From Apostichopus japonicus (taxonomy: Eukaryota > Echinodermata > Holothuroidea > Aspidochirotida > Stichopodidae), in NCBI RefSeq assembly GCF_037975245.1, contig NC_092574.1, positions 1,442,001 to 1,506,000 of the forward strand: 64,000 bases of DNA, read 5' to 3'. The position numbers and the translations under genes are program-made. Positions within the stretch are counted from its first letter, which is position 1. The number at the start of each line of letters is the position of its first letter. The notes under the pieces were generated by a model. It had not been told where the DNA came from, searched no databases, and saw nothing but the letters and a program-made list of their open reading frames with translations. Positions 36,080 to 48,069 of this stretch are shown here, in pieces.

Positions 36080-36724
36080 CAATCAAATGGCCCTGATTGC
36101 TCAGTGATAAAGTGCATTGCCTCTATCAAATGGCCCTGATTGCTCAGTGATAAAGTGCATTGCCTCAATCAAATGGCCCTGATTGCTTAGTGATAAAGTC
36201 CATTGCCTCTATCAAATGGCCCTGATTGCTCAGTGATAAAGTGCATTGCCTCAATCAAATGGCCCTGATTGCTCAGTGATAAAGTCCATTGCCTCTATCA
36301 AATGGCCCTGATTGCTCAGTGATAAAGTGCATTGCCTCAATCAAATGGCCCTGATTGCTTAGTGATAAAGTGCATTGCCTCTATCAAATGGCCCTGATTG
36401 CTCAGTGATAAAGTCCATTGCCTCTATCAAATGGCCCTGATTGCTCAGTGATAAAGTGCATTGCCTCAATCAAATGGCCCTGATTGCTCAGTGATAAAGT
36501 GCATTGCCTCAATCAAATGGCCCTGATTGCTCAGTGATAAAGTGCATTGCCTCTATCAAATGGCCCTGATTGCTCAGTGATAAAGTGCATTGCCTCAATC
36601 AAATGGCCCTGATTCCTCAATGATCAAGTCCATCACCTCCATCAAAGGGCCCTGATTGCTCAGTGATAAAGTCCATTGCCTCTATCAAAGGGCCCTGATT
36701 CCTCAGTGATAAAGTCCATTGCCT
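36080..36724. repeat. 43-bp minisatellite with a tRNA A-box-like core
   Basis: About 15 copies of a 43-bp unit containing ATGGCCCTGATTGCTCAGTG followed by ATAAAGTGCATTGCC. Units alternate between CTCTATCAA and CTCAATCAA joins and between GTGCATT and GTCCATT. The last three units are more diverged. TTGCTCAGTGATAAAGTGCA resembles a tRNA 5' half (TAGCTCAGTGGTAGAGCGCA). Confidence 0.95.
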
Positions 36725-36930
36725 CCTATGTATTATGTAATTCTCCCTACTGTTATCTGAATAGCTTCAACTTTGCTTCAATATCCTGTTCTCTCATTAT
36801 TCATTGCCTTTGTAAAGAAAAAAAATTTAAAACACATGTCCCCTTTCATTGTATTTAAGTAATGTATGTAATGTATATTGCAGGTTCTGCTTTGTATGTT
36901 GTTATGATTTAACATAAACCTAGAATAAAG

Positions 36931-38611
36931 TTACCATAACGTGGAATTGAACAAATGAAATACTAAACTAGATCAGAGAGCAAACTGAGCCTGAAAACAA
37001 GATACTGCTGTTTTGGATTTAAACTATAAACTGGTAGTTTTGGTTTTTTTTATTATATGACCTCAGGACATAAAAAAATTGATATGGAATTTTGAGAGAA
37101 GAGCCACCCTCTTCTACACATCGCAATCCTTTTAATGTGATAATTAATTGTTGCATGAATTCAGGTATCACTGGATATTTATTTGATGACATCTTGTCAT
37201 TTTCAAAACCTTTTTACACTTTGACCAATTGTAATTGAAATTATATTTGAAATTATATTTGCTTGCACCCTAACCAAACTTGTAGTTGGTTGTTTATACA
37301 GTTTGGATCTCCATACTCATGTACTGGCATATTAATGGAGAGGCATGTGGTAGAGTAACCCCCCCCCCCACACCCCACCACCCCCCCCCCCCCCTCGTGG
37401 CACCAAAACCGATCTGGAAAGGAAAGAAACATATTGTGAGAGATGGAACAGCTGGATGAGGATTCAAATAGAAAGTGATAACTGTCAATATTACATTCAA
37501 ATTCCATCACAACACTAATTTTTTCCATTCGTGGTTGCTGCATTTCATAATTTCAGGTGTATTTAAAAGAAATCGCTAATTATTTTTGGCTAGTATACAA
37601 GGAAGGCAAGGGTTGTCTCTTTCAGATGCAGTGATGCTGGGCAGGTCAATGTAAGTGCTGCAAGAATCATAATATGTGAAGTTCAATGATTGCCTTCTAT
37701 TAGTGCACCAGTCGGTAATTGATGTCTTAATTAAAGAGCATTGTATGTCTTTTAAATATTATAAAAGCAATCAACTCGATGGGGCGGGGGGTGGCTCATA
37801 TGTGTTCTGGGGGCGGTGGGGGGGATCATATGGAACACAATCTACAAATGATCTGACTGTAGCCGAGGTGATTTCACGATTGAAAGGTCTTTAGAGCAAT
37901 GACATTTTGTGGAGTGATGATTAGCGTTAACTTAGTAGCTACCGTGCTTTTCACTAACGTTGTTTGCGATTTTTTTTTTTGATCACGTAGGACACACATT
38001 TCACTTCTCTCACCCCAGCCACCCCCCCCCCCCCTCTCCACCTCCACATGTCCTCTTTCCAGATGACATAGGCAATAGTTGAATAATGATGGATTTTTCT
38101 TACCAGCATGTCCATGTAAAATCTAAAAGTTACCATATTTGACATTAGGGCACACTGGCTAAAAATGATGGAAGGTATGTTTCGTCACATTAAATATCTA
38201 TATGAGAAAACGCTCTAAAAACGTTCAGACTCGTAACCTGTAGAAATTAAATTTGTAGTTGATACCGAAAAACCGTCCAAGTGAAGCAATCACTCCTCTT
38301 TCTACGGCACATTTTCATGATAATGTAATGCGTTATTGAACTGTTTTCGACATATACTAGGGCATTCAACATAAATAAGGGCAATTAATAGGAGGTTCGG
38401 CTTACTAGCGTGAAGAGTACCTACTCCCTCTAGCCGCGATATTACATGCCTTCTCAAACGCCGTGAGAAAGTGTTAGGACACCAAATAACGTTCAATCAT
38501 ATGACTCAAACTGTTGATTCTTTCAGTTGTTTCTGAGTTAAACCGATAGTTTGCTTAGCCAATGCCGTTGTGTATAGCGGGCATATAGGTTTTACTTGGA
38601 GCAGAGATTCC
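36931..38611. other. Intergenic, no gene seen
   Basis: C-runs at about 37360-37395 and 38020-38034 and G-runs at about 37780-37825 may be hAT debris or G-quadruplex-forming DNA. No termini or gene recognised. Confidence 0.45.
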
Positions 38612-38617
38612 CTGCTT

Positions 38618-39112
38618 CAGAGCTCCCAACTGACCCGCATTTCGCGGGTTGGACCCGCATTCTAACACCCAAACCCGCTGACCCGCGCAAGCGTCCGAAA
38701 AACCCGCATTGTAATTGTCAAGTATACATAAAAAAAAAATTGCATCAAATTTGGACTTACCAACTATCATTTCTTTAGCATTTAGCATAATAGAGTATAA
38801 AACCTCCTTTACAGCATTATTTGAACCTCAAATTAGCCTATATTTCTTTTCATTGGTGCGAGCAGCGAACATTTTCATGCCACGGGAAAGAATGAATTAT
38901 CACCTACTTTCAATTTATTGATGTTACACACAAAAATATGCATATTTCTCAGAAAATTTTGGGCGACAAAAGCCTTTCTAAGTGCCACCATCACCAGGAT
39001 TCAAAAAAAAAAATCAAAAGGGGAGGGGCACCCCCTCCCCTTATACCCCTCCCCCAGGACGGCGATTTGTGGCATGGACCAGCAATTGCCTTCTCAAGAG
39101 TTGGGAGCTATG
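38618..39112. mobile_element. Second copy of the 6-bp-duplication family, inverted
   Basis: Ends CAGAGCTCCCAACT and AGTTGGGAGCTATG with identical 6-bp flanks CTGCTT (38612-38617 and 39113-39118), 495 bp. It is the reverse complement of the 18374-18884 element along its whole length (shared AGCATTTAGCATAATAGAGT and TCATGCCACGGGAAAGAA). Confidence 0.88.
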
Positions 39113-39118
39113 CTGCTT

Positions 39119-40268
39119 ACAAAAACATTTTTTTGGGGGGGGGGGGGAATTGGAAAACTTATTTATCAAGTCATGCAGAATTATTCTTTACTATGCTTGT
39201 TAATTTCCATCTGGCTAATCTGGTGGTCATGATTAACAGCTAAGATAGGCCTACTGAAGGACAAACTTTGCTTGCGTTGTATCCATTGCATTGGTAATGT
39301 TTCTATGAAACTTATCTGCGATATTATTTCAGTCCGAGGATCATATTTTAAGAAAGAAGAAGGAAATGTGGCACTAATCTCATACCATAGTGGCACTGAA
39401 ATCAAACTTGGTGAGTTACAGAAACAGAACCATATAACGTGGCAGGCGCGTGCCGCAGGTCCAGTGGTGTGTGAATAGGAGCTATGTAAAACCTAGTCTT
39501 GTTAAGACCCTAGTTTACTATATAAGTATACTATAAACAACTGCTTTAGTATAGGCCAAAAACACTTTATGTTGGCTCTGTGGTGTACCAGAGCCGTATA
39601 TAGAGATTATACGGCTCTGGTGGTGTACGCTTATAGTGCGCCCCAATTCCTCCTTAAGTTCCTTTTCGATACTCGGACAGATCCTCGGGTAAGTTTAATT
39701 CAGTAAACAAGCGCCCTCGTAGTATACATAAACTCAGAGCTGTGTAGATTCAAGATGCATAGAGACTACAGCTGTGAATATGGAAATAAGCTGCTACAAT
39801 GGAACGGACGAGCGCCCTGATCGTGCAAACATTTTATAACAGATATCGTGAGTGTTCGTGAGAGATAAAAATACGCAAGAGAAACGAACATTACAAACGT
39901 CTTGATCAAGACTATATTATACCCTTCCTTCAACCCCAAACACAAAATTAAAAGTATATTTATTGCACAAGTTTGAGTTTAAACCAATTGCCGCGTGTTT
40001 GCCTGGGCAGTTACGTAATTCAAGATGTTACCTTCACGCATGTGAGGCTTCTATCTTCTATAAAGTAACCTATAGAGTCATCAGGCAGGGCATTCTACCA
40101 ATGATGACAGTTGATAACTGGTATCAAAAATAAAGTTAATCTGCTCTCCAGTTTCACAGATTTGTGCAGTTACTAACGAAAACAAGAGCAGTAACTCACC
40201 TAAAATTCTGTTTTGAGAAATTTGTTTTGATTTGCATGTTTCTGAGCACCTGATCCATTTGTTTGTTT
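39119..40268. other. Intergenic, one perfect hairpin
   Basis: ACCAGAGCCGTATA at 39587-39600 is followed, after a 7-nt loop, by its exact complement at 39608-39621. A G-run at about 39135-39147. No gene supported. Confidence 0.55.
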
Positions 40269-40276
40269 GTATAAGA

Positions 40277-40657
40277 CTGGTGTGGGCAACAGTACGGCCC
40301 GCGGGCCACATGCCGCTCGCAAGTGATTGTTTTGCAACCGGGAGATGTCTCAAGAAAAAGAAAAAAAGTCAATCAACTTTACATCATCACATAAAACGAG
40401 TTAGCTGCTTAGAATTTATCGGCACTAATGATGCTGTCAGGTAGGCCTATTATCCCCACAAGTTAATTATCAACTGTACTGTATTGGCATTATGTTTTTG
40501 TGAATACAGATTAAGTAGGCCTACACACACCTATTGCTTGAAAGTCCTCGGAATCAAAGGTTTGAAATCAACAGCAGGTCGTTGGTTAGGTGCGGCCCAG
40601 CCAATTTTTCACTCCTTATATCTGGCCCATTCATTCAAAAAGGGTTGCCCACCCCTG
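40277..40657. mobile_element. hAT (Charlie-like) MITE
   Basis: Ends CTGGTGTGGGCAAC and GTTGCCCACCCCTG with identical 8-bp flanks GTATAAGA (40269-40276 and 40658-40665). Subterminal TACGGCCCGCGGGCC and GGTGCGGCCCAG are typical of animal hAT-Charlie-type elements. 381 bp, no transposase. Confidence 0.92.
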
Positions 40658-40665
40658 GTATAAGA

Positions 40666-43600
40666 CATTGACGGGATAACGGTGTCATTTCCTTTCCTCC
40701 CATCTCCCCTTTTCTTGCATTATGCTCCTTGTTAGCAGACATAGTTTGTTACAAAGTTAGAAAGTTGTATACAAATGTTTTGAGAAAAGCAAGACATAGA
40801 GATATGTATATTACTTTCATTGAAATAAACAAAGAAAGGAGTTTGAAATAAATTTTGCAAAGTCAAAAAGCTGTCAGTTATCTTGCACACTTAATATGCA
40901 GAGCTGCCTTTGTCCTAGGCTATTTTTAGACCAGAATGCATAACTGTATTGATATTTGCTGGATGATTTCATCGTAACAGGGTATGAGCGAATGTTATCC
41001 TTGTAAGATACCTTGAAATAGTTTTGTTCATATGAGTTCTGCTGATTCAAAAATGAAATCACATTTATACTCAAAACGACACCTCATGGAAGTAGGAGAC
41101 TTGTCAATGTTGCATTTCCTTAGCTACAGTGGTCACAACGTGTTCGCATTTTGAGCCAGTTGAGGTCAAATGACTTTATATATGATATAATACTATTCAG
41201 GGGCTTGTTCAACTCAGAATGGGTAACCTATGTGTTCCATTCTTGAGATAAGGTAGGTAAATAGTGTTTTTCATTATTTTATCCTGTTGGCTTCAGATGA
41301 TTCTTGACCTCCAATAAAATCAACGGTCCCTAAAACGCTAACATGATTGAAAAGATTTGGGGTTGTACAGTATAAAATGAACTATCTCTTAGCCAAGCGC
41401 CGTAGAAACTTGGTTATGATAACAAAGACAATATCACATTGCACTATATATACTTGACCATGTCGACACCTCAGTGTTGCCTTAGATTATTTAGAAATGC
41501 TAATATGTTGTTTAACCGTCGGATTTCATCAAACAGCCGATTCACACATGAATGGCCAGCTATTGTTTTACAAAGAGTAATTACGTATGTGCGACACATG
41601 ATCATGGTATGACAGGTGCGGTCAATATAAAGCCTGTTTCCACATTTCAGAAATGGATTTCCCCGAATTGCGCCGCGACATATCCTGAAGTCCGGTGACT
41701 ATTCCGGAAATGGACTGATTAGAACGGTTGTTAGCCGTAATAACTGTAGTGTGTATACGAACCAGTGTTCGCTCTTAGGACGCGCAATTTATCTAGAGGC
41801 CGGTCCCGACAAAATACTTTTTCTTTGGGGGAATTTCGTCCGCAACAATTCCTGGTACTTCCCGCAACTTGAATCATTACTATAGTTACAAAACTTGCCA
41901 ACAATAACGAGCCGGATATTATAAAGTTTTGTTGGGTTTTTTTAAGGAGTAATGTGACTGTTCAAACCTAAGTTCCAAAAAGAAAACCCTGGCTACGTTA
42001 TGACTGTGGCATTGTACAGTGCGTTTTAATCGCAATGGTCGAACATGTGTACTGCACTGTATGTACTATATGTGCGCTAAACCTCGGCACTGGCATATGT
42101 ACGTACATCTAACTACTAACATCATGAAACCGCCGCCGTCCCCCCCCAATTTTATTTCTTTTTTTTTGAAAATCCCCCACAATTTGAAAACCACCGTAAA
42201 ATAAATTGAATGGGCGAAGTCCCCCTTATTTAACATTCTAGCGCTAACACTGATTCGAACCGTCCCAGGGTACTTCCCGAAAATGTTCGGGAACTTTCCT
42301 TTAATGTTGAAACACTGGCACGAACTTATATTATGATCGTTTTAATCATTACTAGGGATAAACTATGCCCCACTAATTGCAAAAACCAATAAAAACAGTA
42401 TATATGCACTTCGTAGTTTTCGTTCATGCAATACTAGAACGAAAACGTTGTAGATATCACGTTTGAATTGTGCTGACACAAAATTGCTCACAAAAATTGC
42501 ACCCATGCAATAAAAGAACGACCTGCAACTTTTTTTTACAATCGATGTTACACAGAAAAACGTTAAAGAGCAGCAATCGGAATTGGCCCCAACAACAATA
42601 TAGGTCATTCTCACATGTCGTATACCACACCGTAAAAAATGCGCAAAAAGTTCAAATCTGGCAAGAAGTCCTTTTTACAGAGAGTGACATCGAACTATAC
42701 ATAGCAAGCCTGAATAAAAAGTAAATATTTGACTTGATAAAGTCTCCCACGGGTGGAATTATTTCCCAAAATGACGGCAAATTAAGATAGAAACATGTTG
42801 CTACTCACACCGAGAAGCATAAACTGGTAATGAAAACTAAATAGTTTGAAACAAATTTCTTAATCATTACATATGATCTGAGGCCTACAGTTCATCATAA
42901 CTGAAAGCTTTACAGATGCACCTGTTTTGAGCCCTCACATGACGATAAAAAAATTTCCTGAACAACTTTAATTCACAACCATTTAAAAGTTATATCAACA
43001 ACATTTCAAGTCAGAAAGTTTGGTCAAAGGCTCTAGGAGTAGAAATTTTTACGTTTTCAGAAAATGGCCTCTCGTGACCTCAAATGACCTTCAAATTTAT
43101 AAAATATGATCACATGTATGATGACTTAACTCACACAAACCACTGACGAAATTTCAGCCCAATCCAATGAAAATGACGAAATGGCAGTCAATCAAATATG
43201 GTGGCAAAAAAGTGACATAATTTCGGCAGAATCGCATGATCTCTATATAGCTCGACCAAAAGCATTCAGCCGAGCTAAAGCGGCTAATACCCCCATTTTG
43301 TTCATTGAACCAAAACTTAATACCATAGATCCGGTGACAATGAGATGCATTCCCCGTTACAGCTTTACGTTTTGGGTTATAATATGATGGAGCTATTAGC
43401 GGAAATAGCTCCATGGTGATAACAACGTCAGTTAAACCGTGGAGGGTAAATTAGAGCATGATATATATTTCTTAGTACAATGTAGGCTTTCCTTTAAAGG
43501 GGGCGAGTCTTCAATGCCTTTAATCAATAGTCCTCTTATTTGTTAATAAACAACGTACATTCCACCGGAAAGCAGGTGTAATAGAAGCACAGCCTGGCGT

Positions 43601-43689
43601 GTGAATGCAAACAGGTCTCCATATAAATGCTCTGGACGATATGGAATTCGCTGAAAAGTCCGATAAAAAATTCTATAAACAGAACATAA
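40666..43689. other. Intergenic, no gene seen
   Basis: Includes a dispersed-repeat segment at about 42900-43180 with TGACCT half-sites (43065-43090). Short ORFs at 42363-42724 and 43154-43414 have no recognised domain. Confidence 0.45.
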
Positions 43690-43965
43690 TTGTGGAGTGT
43701 TAGCTCAGTGGTTAACACCGGTGCCTTTCAATCATAAGGTCCCCGGTTCGAGTCACTCCCAGATTAATGTGTGTCGTCCAGTTACAGAGTTGTTGACAAT
43801 TAACAATTCATAATCATGGACGTTAAATATGAATGTGAGAGACTGACTTCGGTCAGCTTGCGACTTTGATAAGCCAATTAGGCTTCTTCGCAAGTTCCTG
43901 CTTGCAGGAGGATCTAATAAACATACATACATACACGCATACATACATAATTATAATATATATCA
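43690..43965 (+). mobile_element. tRNA-derived SINE
   Basis: An RNA polymerase III A box TAGCTCAGTGG (43701-43711) and B box GGTTCGAGTC (43745-43754) are correctly spaced and head a tRNA-like stretch that no longer folds perfectly. A tRNA-unrelated body follows, with the hairpin-like GACTGACTTCGGTCAG at about 43841-43856, and an ATACATAC-type 3' tail (about 43920-43948). Confidence 0.8.
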
Positions 43966-44286
43966 TGAAAGTAACCTAGGCCTCAATATGTAGGTCACTA
44001 GTGACCTATACTCTATACTATAGCTTAATACTATTCATTGAGGGGTATACTTATCGATCAATTTGCGGTGAAAATATGGGTGCCTTGCGATCAGAAATCG
44101 TATTTGACTTGCCTTTTTCCTTACCTTGAACCATGAAATAGGTACTGCATCGACAAGACGTCTTGATGAAAACGTGGTTGACGTCCTATTGCCACAAAGA
44201 AGTTACACTGTCAGCTAACTTTATGTAGTCCGTTTTTGCCGAATGACACTAAGCGATTCCCAGAACATCATTAACATACACGTTGG

Positions 44287-45199
44287 CAGTGGCGGTGGAA
44301 CCGGGGGGGGGGGGGGGCTTGGGGGGCTCAGCCCCCAATGAAAAAGTTGAGTGGGCAAATGCATGATAAGCCCCCCCAATATTTACCAAGGCTCCTAAAC
44401 GTGAATCTGCCCAGTTTTCAATGCATACTTGTCGATCTGTCCGATGCACACGTATACTATATAGGTGTAATAATTTTAGTAAATGCGGGGGATCCTCGGC
44501 CCGTCCCCTGGCTATAGACCACATTGTCACCCCAACCGCGTCTGCACGCCCCGTGAAAAGTGGAAGCAGTGAGTGTGAGTACCGGTAAGCGAAACACAAC
44601 TTCGCCTTAGGCCAATGACTTGCCTCATGTTACACTACGAGTACACGCAAGGCGTGGAACATGGCTCTATGTTTAAACGCAATCAATTATTAAACGAACA
44701 AAAACACAATATTAGCATTTCACCTGTACTTTATAGGGTACATGCATTCGTGACAGTGCTTGGTTCATAGAAATTTGTTGGCAACTGTACATGGTTTTGG
44801 AATTACCCATTTGCTGACATTAAGAAATGCTTTCTGTTTTTTCTTATGACATTTATTTAATTATTGCATTTAATTGCTAGTAGTAATTTACTACACTCAA
44901 AAACGTCTTTGTGAGTACACTACGAGTAATAGCTACTCTCTTAAAACGCCATCGAATATACAAATTACAATGTTTTTACAGATTTTTACGTGCAATCTGA
45001 GAAATTGCAGGCTTGAGACCCATATTTTAGGGCTAGGTATTCGCAGCATAAAACACTCTGGAAGTGCCGTTTCCGGCCATCAGGGGGTTTGAAAAACCCA
45101 AAATTTTCTTGTACGCTCCGCGCCAACCGATGGTGGCGCTCCGCTTAGATAGTCTCAACACATTAGCCCCCCAATAATTTTCCCGTTCCGCCGCGCCTG
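44287..45199. mobile_element. hAT element
   Basis: Ends CAGTGGCGGTGGAACCG and CGTTCCGCCGCGCCTG with identical 8-bp flanks CACGTTGG (44279-44286 and 45200-45207), 913 bp. The right part shares GCGCCAACCGATGGTGGCGC-type sequence with the 21760 and 8979 elements. No transposase ORF. Confidence 0.92.
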
Positions 45200-45207
45200 C
45201 ACGTTGG

Positions 45208-45632
45208 ACCTTATATTGGATGATAACTTGTCCACGTTAAAGGAGGTAACTCCTGCCCCCACCCTCCCAAGTTTAAAGCAGTTAGTCAATCCTCTCCCTC
45301 GTCCAAGTTAAGTGGGGTCGTTCGACCCACTATAGAGCTCGCCCACCTTTGCAATAAGTCTATGCTTTTAAACTGATACCTTATGCATATAATTATAGTG
45401 TAAAAGTATAGACGCCATAAGAGCCATAGTCATTCAAAACTCTTCATTGTTATCTTGTACTTGCCCTTTTTATTAAATATCTAAATTTTATCACATAAAT
45501 AGAAGTTATTGACACAATTAACTTAAAAGATACGATAAGAATTATGAATATATATCATGATTAGAATGATAATATATGAAGTTCGTATATGAACATTTCT
45601 TTGTGATATATCAAGGTGATAATAGAAATATG
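45208..45632. other. Intergenic, no gene seen
   Basis: A+T-rich sequence leading into the AAT microsatellite. Confidence 0.5.
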
Positions 45633-45635
45633 TAC

Positions 45636-45666
<31 letters not shown>

Positions 45667-45732
45667 CTAATAACAACAATAATAATGATATTAATAGTAA
45701 TAATAATAATAATCATAATAATAATAATAGTA

Positions 45733-45797
<65 letters not shown>

Positions 45798-45868
45798 CAT
45801 AATAATAATAATAATAATAGTAATAGTCATAGTAATAGTCATAGTAATAGTAATGGTAATAGTAATAC

Positions 45869-45921
<53 letters not shown>

Positions 45922-45982
45922 GTAATAGTCATAGTAATAGTCATAGTAATAGTAATGGTAATAGTAATAATAATAATACTAC

Positions 45983-46012
<30 letters not shown>
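45633..46012. repeat. AAT trinucleotide microsatellite, 380 bp
   Basis: AAT repeats with interspersed AGT, CAT and GGT triplets. A block with ATAGTAATAGTCATAGTAAT occurs twice (about 45820 and 45922), showing a segmental duplication inside the array. The long ORFs on both strands here (poly-Asn or poly-Ile) are composition artefacts. Confidence 0.97.
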
Positions 46013-46015
<3 letters not shown>

Positions 46016-46854
46016 AAGTGCATTTACGTAGCCCAAAAATCTGCCAATGGGACATCTATGTAGAGGTAGGTAGTTCATCCAAAGGTAAGGTCATGTATAA
46101 TGGAAGCAACGATCGCCAACAGTTTTATATTTCTTTTTAGAGATGTGGCGAGCAGGTGAAATATCAAACCAATAGCAGACCTAATTGCATTTATGAGACT
46201 TATATATATTTACTCTATAACGATAACCCTCTTACTAAATAAGTACATTAGTCTTTTCTAAGTACCCTGCTGCATTGTATCCGAACAAATATTAAATTTA
46301 ACTCCGGTTGGAACAATTTCCTAACGCTGGTACGAAACCACTCTCCGACTGTACTCTCATACAGCTGGCCCATCTAGTATATGACCAGTGGCTGTACATG
46401 ATACAAACAGGATATTGACAGTGTTCATACTGTCACTCTTAGTGCTTCTCACTGTGACATGCATGTATATTTCAGACACAAATTGTCCCAAATGGACACT
46501 AATTTCAGTAGTACACGACTTCGTTTGGTGTGCTACGTGATGCTATGAAGGAAAATATCCCGAACCTACAGGAAAGTTGAGTTTCTACAACATTTCGGGG
46601 CTCCAAATGATATGAACCGTTCGCGTAGTATCAATACAATTACTACTGACTAAATCAATGTTTTTCGTATAGCTATTGTTTTAGTCGTCACCATTGGTTT
46701 TCACTTTAATGCTTAAATTTTTCTCTTTATTGTCACATATCAGATGTTATGAAAAGTACTATTCTACATAACGTTGTTACAACTGTGCCGGCGATCATTG
46801 TATAAGTTTCTTGAAAATCAATTATATGCTGGGGACTGCATGGGTTTGTGTAAA
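46013..46854. other. Intergenic, no gene seen
   Basis: Unique sequence between two tandem arrays. No gene supported. Confidence 0.5.
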
Positions 46855-47840
46855 TGATACTTATAACTGGCTGATGATAGTTGGGTTTGTGTAAATGAAA
46901 CATATAACTGAGTGATGATAACTGGGTTTGTGTAAATGAAACATATAACTGACTGACGATAGTTGGGTTTGTGTAAATGAAACATATAACTGACTGATGA
47001 TAACTGAGTTTGTGTAAATGAAACATATAACTGACTGATGATAGTTGAGTTTGTGTAAATGAAACATATAACTGACTGATGATAGTTGGGTTTGTGTAAA
47101 TGAAACATATAACTAAGTGAACAATAACTGGGTTTATGTAAATGAAACATATAACTGACTGATGATAGTTGGGTTTGTGTAACTGAAACATATAACTGAC
47201 TGATGATTGTTGGGTTTGTGTAAATGAAACATATAACTGACTGATGATAGTTGGGTTTGTGTAAATGAAACATATAACTGAGTAAACAATAACTGGGTTT
47301 ATGTAAATGAAACATATAACTGACTGACGATAACTGGGTTTATGTAAAGGAAACATATAACTGACTGATGATAACGGGGTTTATGTAAATGAAACACATA
47401 ACTGACTGATGATAACTGGGTTTATGTAAATGAAACATATAACTGACTGATGATAGTTGGGTTTGTGTAAATGAAACATATAACTGACTGATGATTGTTG
47501 GGTTTGTGTAACTGAAACATATAACTGACTGATGATTGTTGGGTTTGTGTAAATGAAACATATAACTGACTGATGATAGTTGGGTTTGTGTAAATGAAAC
47601 ATATAACTGAGTAAACAATAACTGGGTTTATGTAAATGAAACATATAACTGACTGATGATAACTGGGTTTATGTAAAGGAAACATATAACTGACTGATGA
47701 TAACTGGGTTTATGTAAATGAAACATATAACTGACTGATGATAGTTGGGTTTGTGTAAATGCAACATATAACTGACTAATGATAATTGAGTTTCTGTGAA
47801 TGAAACATTTAGCTGACTAATTATAACTGGGTTTTGGTAA
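46855..47840. repeat. 41-bp minisatellite, about 24 copies, with 8-mer higher-order repeat
   Basis: Unit TGTGTAAATGAAACATATAA followed by CTGACTGATGATAGTTGGGTT. Marker variants recur 328 bp (8 units) apart: GTGTAACTGAAAC at about 47176 and 47504, GAGTAAACAATAACTGGG at about 47280 and 47608, TAAAGGAAACA at about 47345 and 47673. The minus strand has no stop in any frame across most of the array, giving ORFs up to 207 codons. With a unit not divisible by three, one protein repeat spans three units. Confidence 0.95.
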
Positions 47841-48069
47841 ATATCACAAAGTGTTGTTTTGTCTCTATATCCCATGTCCCAATTTCCCGCCTGCAAATTT
47901 ATCTCCGACTCATTTTTTTCAGAACTAAATGTTTTATCAAAATTATTTCAATCACAACAATTCATTGTGTTCAAGTGAACTTTAACGTGATAATATATTC
48001 CCATTAAAGTAGTAATTTGTGACAAACCATTTATACAGTGTACTAGTGGACATGTAGCTTGGAGAGAAA

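Larger units (their letters stand above)
35184..36930 (+). other. Probable SQSTM1 3' UTR with two poly(A) signals
   Basis: After the TAA at 35181-35183 there is no further ORF. Canonical AATAAA hexamers occur at 35974-35979 and 36924-36929. Use of the distal one would place the 43-bp minisatellite in the mRNA. No transcript data support either choice. Confidence 0.5.

Noticed and set aside
37350-37830. C- and G-runs as hAT termini
   Set aside because: No matching inverted ends or 8-bp duplications could be found around them.
43695-43765. A functional tRNA gene
   Set aside because: A and B boxes are good but the acceptor, D and anticodon stems do not pair properly and a SINE body and tail follow.
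45561-46140. Long poly-Asn and poly-Ile ORFs on both strands
   Set aside because: They are readings of the AAT microsatellite; absence of stops follows from base composition.
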